This document shows positions 43,793 to 55,700 of a DNA stretch of 64,000 bases, piece by piece; position 1 is the first letter of the stretch, and every line of letters starts with the position of its first letter. This DNA comes from Ascaris suum (lineage: Eukaryota > Nematoda > Chromadorea > Rhabditida > Ascarididae). The DNA lies in assembly GCA_013433145.1 (NCBI GenBank), contig CM024176.1, positions 1,982,349 to 2,046,348 on the forward strand. Reading direction: 5' to 3'. The notes under the pieces were generated by a model, which was given only the letters and a program-made list of their open reading frames with translations, had not been told where the DNA came from and ran no database searches. The translations under genes were made by a program, and so were the position numbers.

Positions 43793-46189
43793 GATTTTGC
43801 ATAATTAGAAAATTCGTTACGAAAGATATTCATTGGCTTCAAAAAAAGAAAATATAAAATTCAATATGTAACCACTATGAGATAACAATATCCTTTGTGC
43901 GCTTCTTTTCTAACCAACAAATAAATTCCACACTCTCAAATAATAAACAATTATATGAATAAAAGAAAAGAAACGAAGCACTCGCTTAAAAAAATAAACT
44001 ACTTGAATCCCTCAACAGTGAAATATGAGCTTGATGTTACCAACTAGACCAGATATGAATAGACCAGTAGTACCAATCCACTCATACGACCAAACAATCC
44101 GTTAAGATGACTAATGCAAATTTGTGTCATTGCAAATCGAACGAATTTACACGAAATGAAATAAGAAAATGATGCATTTTTAATGACAAATTATATGAGT
44201 GCATGCAAAATGAAAACTATATATCGATATTGAATTCAATTACTCGTTGAATTTAATTGTTGCAAAAAGTATTAATGCAATATTGCATTAAATTTTTTTT
44301 TCTTATGCAATGCAATGCAAAACAAAAAAATAATTTTTGAATTTCTATATTTGAAATTAATTTGTAATATTTTTATTAATGGCTATAACAAATACTCTTG
44401 AATAGAATAATTTTTCATTTTGAGAGGTAGAAAATAAAACTCAAAATTAAAAGAAGGTAGAAATTTATACAACTAGAGATGAGAATAACTAGAAATAAAC
44501 GATTTAATTAATAAGAACTGAAATTTCTATCTAATGGAATTGAAATATCATTTAAAAATGGCTTCACCTCTTGATTTGTTTATCATTTAATTAAATAAGA
44601 GAATTGATTGAGCAATTTTCTATGCAACTATTAACATTTCTCAAACAATATTCAATGAATAATATTGAAGTTACTCTTCGAGAATATTTCAAAAAGAGAG
44701 TAAGAGAGGTGAATTCGATTCGATTTATTCGAATAACGCAAGAAAAAAAAATGCACTAAAATTTGTTACTTTCATTAAGAAAATAATTAGAATTTAAATC
44801 AAAACTCAAATAATGGAAAGTCAAAAACTGTTTTTCATCACTTCACAATCGTATCATTCGAAAATTTTCTCATATTTTCTAAATTAGACGCTAGAAAGTT
44901 GCTTGGCAAAAATGATCCAATAAGATATGACGCTTTCTTTCATTTATTAATATTATCCTCCCCCTTTTATTCTCTTCCTCGTTATTCCGCCTTCTTCCTC
45001 ATCCGTCGTCTTTCAATCGAAACAGATCGCCTCAATTTAGAATACATCTATATCTTTTTTTAGCAGTAAATTCGTAATTAATTAAATAATCTTTGCACAT
45101 CATCATTATACTCATAATCTCTCTAATAATCTCTCCCGTCGAATTTCTTTAGTAATAAACAACTTTGCGCAATTCAATTTTAATATTGCATCGCATCAAA
45201 AGTTTCTTCATTCATTATTGATGACAATAGTGATATTGCATAGATTTTCGCTTATTTCTTCTCTCGGAATGTCTAACTATATACTCGGAATGCCTCCTTC
45301 TGCAAAAATAAAAATAAAATTCATCCTAGTTATTGAAAAATATTTCTTTTATGAACATATATTACTACTTTTATTCCGAAAATATTTTATAATTTTTTTT
45401 CAGGTGCATTTAAAAATTATACTAATATTTTTTTAAAAAATTATACTAATTATACTAATACCAGGTAATGAAGCCAATGTGCGGGAGAGGGGATTGTTAA
45501 GGAGTTAAGGGAATATGAGGGGTGAGGGGACTTGAAGGCGGTGAGAGGGAGGGCAATTGCACTCAACGAAATCCACTACATCATGCCAATTAACTATTGC
45601 TCACTACAAATTTGCTTACAGAAACATTTGCTTACATGATTGCGTACCCCATGGTATAGAACATTTGCCAGCCATTACTCAACTAAAAAGACCCATACAT
45701 ATTCACTTCAACCTGATTTTAATTTTATTTCACTTTTATTAGTAACTGAACGAGTAAATATCATTTTGCATAGAAAATTAATTTTATATAATGAAAAAAT
45801 TAACATAATACTGAAGTGAATTTGAATAAAAGTTGATCGCATAAGAGATGCTCAAATATTACTATTATACATTTTAATATAAATTTCTATTAGTAATTAT
45901 TTATTAGTAATAGTAATTATTTATTTATTAGTAATAAAATTTCTATTAGTAATTATTTATTTCTATTAGTAATTAGTAATTATTTATAGTGTAAGACATG
46001 TATAGAATTCTATTTCAAATTCTCATATCGTTAATATCTTTCGAAACAATAAAATTTTTTTTTTCAATTTATCCCCCATTGAAATAATCGATTGTAATTT
46101 TTTAAATTTCCCACTTTTTTTTTTAAAAATTATAAAGAAAACTTGATAGTTTTATTAACAAATAGCCCGTTTTCAATTAATAAAACTTG

Positions 46190-47120
46190 ATAATAATATT
46201 GCAAAGTTTGCAAATTGATTTGCAAAAAAAAATTTGCATAATTTTATTCATTATATTCAACATTGCAAACTTAAACGAATAAAATCGAAAGTATTAATTT
46301 TTAACAAAATTTATATAAAACGAAATTAATATGCAACATAAATGTTGTCTTCAAGTAGAAATCAATGTTGCAATTTAATGACTTGTTGCAATTTTAGCAT
46401 AGCCTTGCAATATGTATGTTGCACATTGCATTTATTGAATGCAATGCGTGCTACGTGCAATCTTAATTGCAATATATCTTGATACAACGCTAGTGCAATA
46501 TGTGCTAAGCGCAACGTTTACTGCAATGCGTGTTTGATGTACTCTGCAATGTTTATGTCGTGCCGAAAAAAAAAAGTGCTATAAGAGGCATGAAGCGTAA
46601 CAATATCTACCTGCCTTATCTCAAAATGCCTTAATAAAAACACAGTGGCAACTTCTATAAAGCTAATTGATGGGGCAATTTCGTCGATGTCGATCCCTCT
46701 AAGGGAGACAAATTTGCACAATTCCTCTCAATTTTTTTTTAAATTTTAAATTGCCCTTTACATTCACTATCGACCTTGACGTTGTTAAAATTGAACGGAA
46801 ATTAACTGCCTTTTTATTCCAAAAAAAAAAAAACAACTTTGTCTGATCGAATTCCATATTTCCTTGAGAAAAAAAAAAAAAACTTATTTCTTATTGCACT
46901 CGTTGCATACATATTATTTTGAGAGTTTTTATGAAAAATCTCAACGGCTATTGCATTTCATTTTAACAAAAAAAAGAATGCATGCAAATGCAATTCAAAC
47001 ATATTGCAATATTGATCGCAAAAATTATGCAAATGGTCGATGTTTGCATTTAGTTTTTCCTTTCTCACTCTTTACGTTGCATTGCATATTTTACAAGAAT
47101 TATTGCAATATGTTTGCACT
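46190..47120. repeat. TTGCAAT/ATTGCA-rich segment
   Basis: Dense overlapping TGCAAT, TTGCAA and ATGCAAT words on both strands, especially 46380-46560 and 46960-47115. Not a clean tandem repeat; possibly a decayed satellite or a motif cluster. Confidence 0.55.
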
Positions 47121-47515
47121 GTGCAGATGTTTTTATTGTAAAGTATGCGGTAGCGAATCTATTATTGCCCTGACAACAAACCATTGCCAATTTTGTCATC
47201 CAATAGTAAAAGAGGTGGACAAGAGCATGGTGGATGGGATAGCCAGGACAAGATGGGATAGCCATGGTGAAACGACGGGGGGAGTGGTGAAGAGAAGGGA
47301 GAAGAAGGAAGGGGAGGAAGCAAGGACAATGAAGAGCAAAGTTGTACGGCGAGAGTCTAGGATCCAATTCATTTGGTATTTCGTTCACTCTCCCGCATAA
47401 ACATTTCTGTTGATTTCATATTGTTTCTATGAGGAATACGACATTTCTTCAGAGGCTTATTTAAATTTATTAGCAAATGTTGGCCTTTTCCCACTTACTA
47501 ACCTCCCCCTTCACC

Positions 47516-47533
47516 TCCCCCCCCCCCCCCCCA
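47516..47533. repeat. C homopolymer tract
   Basis: About 15 C within a pyrimidine stretch in the intergenic region. Confidence 0.88.
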
Positions 47534-47925
47534 CCTCCCTCTCGAGATTGCATAAAACAAGTATCATTAAACTGTGCGAACAAATTGACCTCGAAACAGT
47601 TTAATAGAGAGCTATAATCTCCGATAGTGTTTTCTTGAACGGACTTTATTTGGACAATAGGCGGTAAAATTCAAATCTTTGTTGCTAATGGAAGATGCAA
47701 GTATCGCCTTGGTTTTTACCGTTAGCAGAGGTTTAGGCTTTCATTAAGGCAGAGGGTCGGGTGAGTTTGATTGCATCGGTTGCACCGAGACGGCTGTACA
47801 TGGTGCATCTGCTAAATAACCAGCGGGTAAGGTATGCAGGTCGTTTTACCGGTCGTGTTTTCAATTCTATAGTGATATTGCATTTTTCGAGTATAAAGCT
47901 TGACAAATGAAAGGAGCCGGGAGGA

Positions 47926-47943
47926 GGGGGGGGGGGGGGGGGG
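47926..47943. repeat. G18 homopolymer and purine tract
   Basis: Eighteen G followed by AGGGGGAGGGAGGG-like sequence; a strong G-quadruplex candidate on the + strand. Confidence 0.9.
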
Positions 47944-50055
47944 AGGGGGAGGGAGGGTAAGTTGATGGAGAATAGATGAATAACACATCTACCGCTAACG
48001 AGTTCATTTTTTAGCGTTCACCTTATCAATGACTAAATAAAATAATATTAGTTGTAATAGTAAGCATTAGCAGTGAAGTGTCGGCGATGTCATCAACTAT
48101 TTTTGAATGTTGTGGGGGATATAGGCATAATAAGTAGAAATATAAGAAATAATTAACCATTTCTAGTGTTATCACATAGGGTCGTCAACGTTAATAGCAG
48201 TAGATGAAAGTAATAGTGGTTATTAGCATTAACTTGTACTGTATATCGTACTAGGTATTATCAGTAATAGCAAATAGCGCTATTAGTATAACCATCGCAA
48301 GGTGAGGAGGAGGGGGGGGGGTACACTTCATATTCAAAGATTTTTATATGAAAAGGTTGGAGTACTATGGTGTGAATGAATTATAGTACTGATGTTTCGT
48401 AATAATTGTTATTCTTTTGCTGATTCAAATGCTGTTATTAGCGAAAACTAGTGATTATTTAAGTACTAAATATTACAGTTAATATAATTAATATTACTAG
48501 GTGAACAACGATAGGAATTATTAGTTACATTAATGAATAATACTTCTAGTAGTAATATCAGTAATTAATTACGTAAGTAACCAGCAGCACTATATGAATT
48601 AGAAATAACAACAATAGTTTGTAGTAATAATGGGAAATGCAAATGAAGTGCATATACGTTGAATTGTTTTCAAAGCTCCTTTTCTATCAGAAATTTTCAA
48701 CAATTCTAAAGCATTCAACGCGAATCACCTAATTGGGGATCTTCGAGCTTTAAGACTGAGATGCGCGACCTTTTTTTCGAGCTACCTAAAATGTGGAAAT
48801 CATAAAGCTTCAAGATTCTTTGATTTCGATTCTCTCGAATGACAACTATATCTCAAGTTTTCAATGCATTGATATGAGATACGTATTTAAATCATATCGT
48901 TAAGTGATATTCATTTCATTTGTTTTCGTATGTATGAATTTTCTTAGCGATCATGTTTTATTTATTTTTTATTTTTTGTAGATTTTTGTAGGTCGATAAA
49001 AATGGCGATCATGTTTATAAGAATGTTTTTCTTTTGTAATTTATTTCATGATTTTCTACATACATAAATACCAACTCCTCAAAAACTTTTTTGGATTACT
49101 GCAGAATTTCCTGCAAATATAGTGCAAAGTTTTGCTCATTGAAAACTGCAATTTCTTATGAGCTTAGAATTTTGGATTTGATCTCTCTTAGAAGAGGAAA
49201 CGACAAATACCGGAAAATTCTGAAAGGTATAGAATTCTTCATGACGCAATTAGAAGAGCAACGAATATCCTATTTTTCGATAAAGTTAGCGCCACATATT
49301 CTATAATTTGATTAGCTAAACAAAATCCTTTCAAATGGCCTACATCCCATACCATATTCACTTATCTCCATAATATTCCTGTTGTTTAAAGATGGCGAAT
49401 TAAGGGGTTCGAAAATTTCCCCAACTTCAATAAAGCATCAAGCCTATTAGGAGTCATGCCCATGATACAAAAAAAAAGTATAGATCCTATGCGGTTGACG
49501 ATGCAAAAGAATGAGGTAAATCTTGGTGGTGATAGAATGAACAAAATCGAAATTTGTGAAATATTCATTTGCAATCTTTTATGCAAAAATTGCAATAAAT
49601 TCCAAAAGAAAAAAATTGCATCCTGAGACTAGAATTTTTCACCATTGCATAGCACCTACAATAACGCTGCTATGATATTCCAATTCTAACATAATTCTGC
49701 TGGACGGATTGAGCGTTTATGCCTAAGTTGTTTCTCCAATTAGGATTCAGAGCTCTGTTTCGCTATAGAATGTCATCATCGTTTTCCCGGACTTTAAAAC
49801 TTTTTCAAAAACTTGGTCCATCCAACTACAAGGTTTGTCACTACCACTAAGTTGAAGCTTTTACTGGAAATAGAAATTTAATTTCTGAGTGAGGCGAACG
49901 CATGGATCAGAAATTTTTGAAGCGCAATAAAAGATATTGTATGTCTGCTTACTGATTAGAGGCTATCACCAAGATGGTCGATATCAGAGCCAGAATCCGT
50001 CAAAGCCTTCACTAGTGGACCGGTGGTATCATGGAGGTTTCTCTGATTTGCAGAA
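47944..50055. other. MCMBP upstream intergenic region
   Basis: Degenerate TAGTAATA-type repeats from about 48040 to 48640, then unique AT-rich sequence. ORFs at 49091 and 49937 lack supporting signals. No gene supported. Confidence 0.5.
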
Positions 50056-50065
50056 TTTCGCGAAA
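50056..50065. promoter_or_regulatory. Palindromic E2F-type site upstream of MCMBP
   Basis: TTTCGCGAAA, the symmetric E2F/DP consensus, about 170 bp upstream of the MCMBP start codon. MCM-binding protein is a known E2F target in plants (the E2F target gene ETG1), which makes the placement meaningful. Occupancy is untested. Confidence 0.55.
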
Positions 50066-50224
50066 GTTGCTGCGGCACTTATAAAATGTAAATTTTCTCT
50101 CCAAATCAAGCTGTGTTTATTGTGTTCGCGTTGATTATTACTAGATGGTTCGATGATAAGATATAATTGGCCATTTTATGGAATATATTTGTCGTAATTA
50201 TAGGAACGTTTATTGTTTGCTGTT

Positions 50225-50226
50225 AG
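50225..50226 (+). other. Candidate spliced-leader acceptor of MCMBP
   Basis: TTTGCTGTTAG ends 9 nt before the ATG, the usual nematode distance for a trans-splice acceptor. Inferred from position only. Confidence 0.4.
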
Positions 50227-50235
50227 CGATCGACT

Positions 50236-53200
50236 ATGGAAACGGATACAGGATCATCGTTCAATGGCACCAATATGTTCGCATTTGTGGATACACTTTT
50301 TGCGCGTAAGGTTTTACTGCTTTTAAATTTATTCAGCTAAAAAATAGTAATAGTTTGTTTTATTATCTCCACAGTCGATGATAATATTTACCTGGATGGT
50401 ATAAGTGGGTTTCATTGAATTTCGTCTTTCATGTTTTGGAGAGTAATTCATATTGAGTGCTAAATTGTTTGGAGTGCATTTCTTCAGTGCGCATTCTTAC
50501 TTCCTTTGATGAATGAACTCTTACCGTTCTCCGGACTCCTTTGATTGGATCCTTTTATTCTTTTTTTGAAGTCTGTTTAATTTAATTATTGTTGGGCATG
50601 ATTCAAAGTACCAGTCCAAGACGTCTACTTGTGATCTAATACTGCAATGACTGTGTTTACTCGTACAGTCGATTCTCGTTTATTGTTCTTCACATAATGT
50701 CATTGATTAGCTTATGAGCTCTTATGTCACCCTAGGCGATATTTAGGGCCTATAAAAATCGGGCTTTGGCCTGTTTTTATGTCTTGGGTTCGACTCCTCT
50801 TTGTATATCATATTTGGATAACTTGGTACTTTGCCATAAATTATTTGCGCTTGTGCTCTTGTATATCGGCATTGACGGACGGTTATCGGCTGCGACAATC
50901 GGTCCATTGCTGTGCCGCTGCCAATCGTAACAATTATAACTTCCAAAAATAATCTGCATTTAAAACCTCCAAAGTAAAAATTATTTAGTGTCATTCGCTC
51001 AACTAACTCAGCATTCTTTGATGCATCGATATTTTGGTGAACTCGAGAGATATCGGTCACTTATTTTTTAAACACTTGTTTTTAAATATTCCTAATATAT
51101 TTACTCATCATTTAATGTCACAAAATATTTTTAATCATCTTGAATGTGCACAGAAAGCTGTTAACTAGCAATAATTAGCCATAAATAGGTTACTGAAAGT
51201 TTGACGGCCTATGGGAAGCGCCAGATATGCAAATTTTGAAGTGTGGAATAGCCAAGAGTTAAATTGTTTCAAATCCCACAATATGCATGAAGTTAAGAAA
51301 GCATGAAACATTTTTTAAAAATGCATCAGTAAGTTGAGGCTGTGAATAATCTCTAACATTTAAGTAATAATTTATTTGTTATTTATTATTTATTTGAATC
51401 AACAAAGCATTTATTACGAATAAATGTCTCTTCATATCGCTTTCACCTGTCTTGAGTCAAAGCTTCTCCGATCCGGCTGGACCCCACATTCTTTCTCGTA
51501 GAGTCACTCTCTTTCATTGCGGGTCGGCCTCTCCTTCTTGCAGGTCGGTCGAGTGGTTCGGGCTTAGGCCCGCCTCCTGACCGTGGGATGATGACGAGTC
51601 GACTCATTGTTCCGCTGCCTTCGTCTCGATGCTCAGCGGGGTGGCTCGGTTGAGCGGAGCCGACAAGTTTGGTCAGAGTTTACTTACAACCGACGCGCAG
51701 TAACCAATGGAAAACTGTGAATGGTGTAATAGATAATAATCCATTATTGAATGGAAATTGTACAGTATTTTTGATGCAGTAAAATTGCAAATTTCAGAAA
51801 ACAGTGATGAATATTCAAAGCATCCGGAACTGTTGATGGATGTGGTAAAGGAGCGCTGCTTAGCGTATTTCAAGGTGTGCTTATATTTTTTTACCTGTTA
51901 TCCATTTCGACGACATTGCGCGGATGCCCATCACGGGGTTATAGGGATCGGGAGAGAAGGAGATTAGAGCGTTATGTGGACCGGCGAAGAGTTAGTTATA
52001 GGAGGGAATCCATAGTTTTAGCGGAAATTGAGAGAACTTCTTCGGTGGTAAACTCTGTCATTCTCCGTCGTATCAGTGGAAAATGAGAACCTCATCTTTA
52101 AATCTTTTTCCCAATTTAGGTCGAGAGGAAGAGACAGGAGAAATTACTCAGATCCATAAATCCTATCTAATCCAATGTGCCAATTCACTCAACTCTTGTA
52201 CCAGTTGGTTGATAGAAGCAGAGGTTATTTTGGCCAGCACAGCTTAATCTTATGAAATATCTTCGGGGTTTTCATCTTCTTTTCCTGTTGGACTCTCGAT
52301 TGAGGCAAATTGGCTTTTCGAGTAGTTGTCGGATGTGGTCATGCTTCCGGAAATTGTTATGCGTCTTTTATTTACTATTAATTTCTTTATCGGAAGATTA
52401 TTGCATCACTGTTGGGCGCATTTATCATCATTAAATCGTCATATATGAAACGTAAATATGTCTTTATTATCGATCGAATCTAGCTAATTATAAATTAGCA
52501 TGTCGTAAATTTCATCTTTATCGTAAGCATAAGCATGATTACGAATATTTTTCGTAATAAAGGTGAAGATGCACTCAGCGAATGTCTTCATTTTGTGGAG
52601 AATGACTTCCTCGTTATGGTACCCTTTCGACAGGTATAACGAGAATATTCTTATTTCCATACTTATAATCGAGTTATTTAATATTTTTGCCCTCTATAAG
52701 GATCATTTGAGCAGACGCAAAAACATTTTCAGAGAATATTTTCGATTTTTGGAATATTTATTGAGCGATGTTTGCCTAGTAAATCTGCAATAATTTTTTT
52801 TTTTTTTAAGCCATAAAATTCTATTTAAAATTTAAATTATATTTATTATTTATTTATAGAATTGTAAATCACTAAATGCGAACGATTGTTTTGCTGAGCA
52901 TGGTGATCTTGTACGAATGCGTTGTATGATTCAAGATGTGAAAGGAGCTGAAATATTTCTTGCAAGTGGAATTGTCGGTATTGATGAAGGGAATCAAACT
53001 GAACGAATTGTATGTGGTATACTTAGAGATGCAATTGCTTGTTCGGTTAGTTGAGTCCTCTCTATTTTATGGTTGTGTTATTTAATAAATGACCGGTAGA
53101 TGTCTTTTGCTTTGTTTTGTTTAATTTTGTTTTTTAATTTTTGAATGATACTGGGAACTATTGCAGATTAATTTATTTCCGCACATTCGTTTATAAAAGT

Positions 53201-54491
53201 GCCGAGTTTATTTACTCAAATACGAGTTGCTTTCTTAATGAAATTTACTTAGGATAATATTTTTCAAGATTCACCGAGAAATTCTCTCATGTTGAACGGA
53301 TAAAATGTATGGAGCAATTTCTTTGTAATCTATAGCGATATGAATTTCCCATTACGTTTAGTTCATATGGAATCCTCGGTCAGGAGCAGCAATTTGTACA
53401 TCTGCCAACGGAAGAAATGAAATGGGGAGGAGGGGAGGGGGGAAGAGATTATTCTCTTCTGTTCTCACTTCATACTCCTATGAAAAATTATTTCCTGCTA
53501 TTGATTTCACAGAGAAAAAAAAGAATATCTTTGTGTGGGATGGTCCGATTAGTAGATGAGTGATATGAAACTTGAAGCATTTGGCATGAAATTATGGGAA
53601 GTATCTATGACTTCAAGGATGAAAACATATTTTATAGTGTAGTAGATGCACTTATTTAAAGGGGGAGGGGTGGTTGTACCATCGCCCAATTCAAGTGACT
53701 ATTTGAGACTAGCGAATGCTTTACAATAATAAGTGGAGAAAAGTGATTCTTCAAACTTTTCAGTGAAGTTTGTTCTGAAATTAGCTAACTTTTATCGAGA
53801 GGGTTTTCACTGTTCACTTGATCAACGATGCCTTTAAGATGGGATTTTATATTGGAGGTGTTGTTGCCAGTGATAAAGGAAGGTTGTGCTATTGGAACAA
53901 GCTCTTATTGTAGACTATGCAATATTCGGCTTACGGGAAAGAGTATCTGTGTGAAAAGGAGGAGGATTAGGAAATAATCAGAAAGGTTCGGTAATTAGAT
54001 CTTTGCAAAATTGCTTATTTTTGAGTCGCTTAAATTGCATTTCGAAAAACTTTGACTATTTTTGGTATTATTTATTGACAATAACATGCTGCACATTAAG
54101 GCGAAATACGAAGTGCTACGCTTTACTAGTTGAGCTTACTGCTTCTTTTGAAGTTTTTTATCAATATCCTTAAAAATTTATAACTTTTTATTATTTTGTT
54201 GTATTATTTGATACATTTCACTTGGCTTACAACTGACTTACTTTTGTTCGTTTATAGGATATTGCGCTTTTTTGGCTTGAATTTTTTATGCTTACACCTT
54301 TTTGTATGTATGTTTATATTTTCATTCATAGAAGTTAGAAGTTAAAGTTATCTTGCCTTAATAAGTAAAAGTTTTGAAGAGTGTTAAAGAAGTGCTTGCA
54401 ATGCGAACTCGATATAGCTATACGGCTGTGCCCGTACCTGGTGCTACTGGATGGTTTATCGAACAGTTTCATGGCTCATCCCATCCACATG
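50236..54491 (+). CDS. MCMBP: MCMBP exons 1-4: N-terminal region
   Basis: Exon 1 (METDTGSSFNGTNMFAFVDT, then LFA) joins in phase 1 to exon 2 (QNSDEYSKHPELLMDVVKER, then CLAYFK), recreating the family's FAQN segment. Exon 3 carries GDLVRMRCMIQDVKGAEIFL and the RDAIACS end. Exon 4 carries SYTAVPVPGATGWFIEQFHG, the conserved VPVPG motif. The exon 4 acceptor is TTTTGAAG. The start is the first ATG in frame after the likely trans-splice site. Confidence 0.88.
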
Positions 54492-55664
54492 GTAAGCACT
54501 AATTTTATTTGTTTTGAGGGTATTTTTCATTCCCCATTCTGTTAGGCATTGACCGGCTATGAGAGAATATATGCGAGTGTTTCCTGGATCGTTGTGGTGT
54601 TTTCAATCTCCTGAAGCGCTTATAGTGTAGAATGTGGCAAATATCGAATGCTAAGGTTTTTATGCGCCATTATATAGCTAACGCCTGGCTAAGCATTTTG
54701 AGAAAATTGGGGTAGCCCTGGTAGATAAAGTAGGTTGCAGAAAATATGGTCAGTTTCGTGCCCTCGGGTTATTTCTTTGATTGGCTGGGCAGTTTTTTTT
54801 TGCCCTCTTTATTGGATTTTTGTTGATTTGTTGATTAAAGTTAAATGTGCGCGCTTTTGGAACATTGTTCGCGTTCTTCTTCGTATCACTATGCTAAATA
54901 ATGCTGTAATAGATAAAATAATGCTTGAAAATAATAACGGCCAATTTTATAGGATGGTGGAAGGTTTGAAGTAGAAAACGCAAACAGTTTAGACGATTGA
55001 ATTTTGGGTTCCCGAGAGAGAAGAATGTTTATTTGAAAAGATAAAATGATTTTCTTTTTTTTTTGATTACTTTGAAAATAATTTTAAAAAAGAGATTTTC
55101 TTTTTGCAAAAAAATTGAAATTTTCTTAAAAATTTTCGACTTTTTTTTTCATTTGGAAAATGAAGCGAAAGATTGATGAAATTTATCGTTTCGATGATGG
55201 TAATATAGGGGAATTTATATTTATTAAGGAAAATTTACGTTTATTTAGCTTCCTTACTTTGCTTTACTTTTCCAGATGGGAGTACTTTTAATTGAATTGC
55301 TGTTCAACTCTCAAGTGATGTTTGGATAGGAGTCACATCATCCTATGCATTGCAAGAGAAATTTTGAATTTCAATTGCTGTAGTTTATTTCTGTCTTTTA
55401 ATTTTTCATTGATCTTCTTTTTCAAAAAATTAAAAAATAAATGCAAATGTGTTCTTTTTTTTTTTTTTGAAAGGAGTGGAATTTTTTATTATATCCTCTA
55501 GGAAAGATTATTTATTTGGAATGTACAATGATTTTTTTAAATTGTAAGCTTATTTCTTAAGGCACATCCTCCGAGACGATAGAGAAGCAACGCGAAAGTG
55601 AATGCTGCAATGAGAGTACAACTTCGACATTGAGCTCAAACTCATTTGCTGTTAGAGCAAAAGT

Positions 55665-55700
<36 letters not shown>

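Noticed and set aside
46864..47400. Longest ORF in the window (178 codons, + strand) with a CRCFYCKVC..HCQFC cysteine pattern
   Set aside because: Begins at a non-ATG codon in an A-run, has no recognisable domain, crosses TTGCAAT-rich and purine-rich low-complexity DNA, and overlaps an equally open minus frame. The cysteine spacing does not fit a known zinc ribbon.
50785..50800. tRNA-like B box GGTTCGACTCC on the + strand
   Set aside because: No A box at the right distance, and the T stem does not pair, so no tRNA.
50743..51060. 105-codon minus-strand ORF in MCMBP intron 1
   Set aside because: No recognisable retroelement or cellular domain, and no flanking element structure seen.
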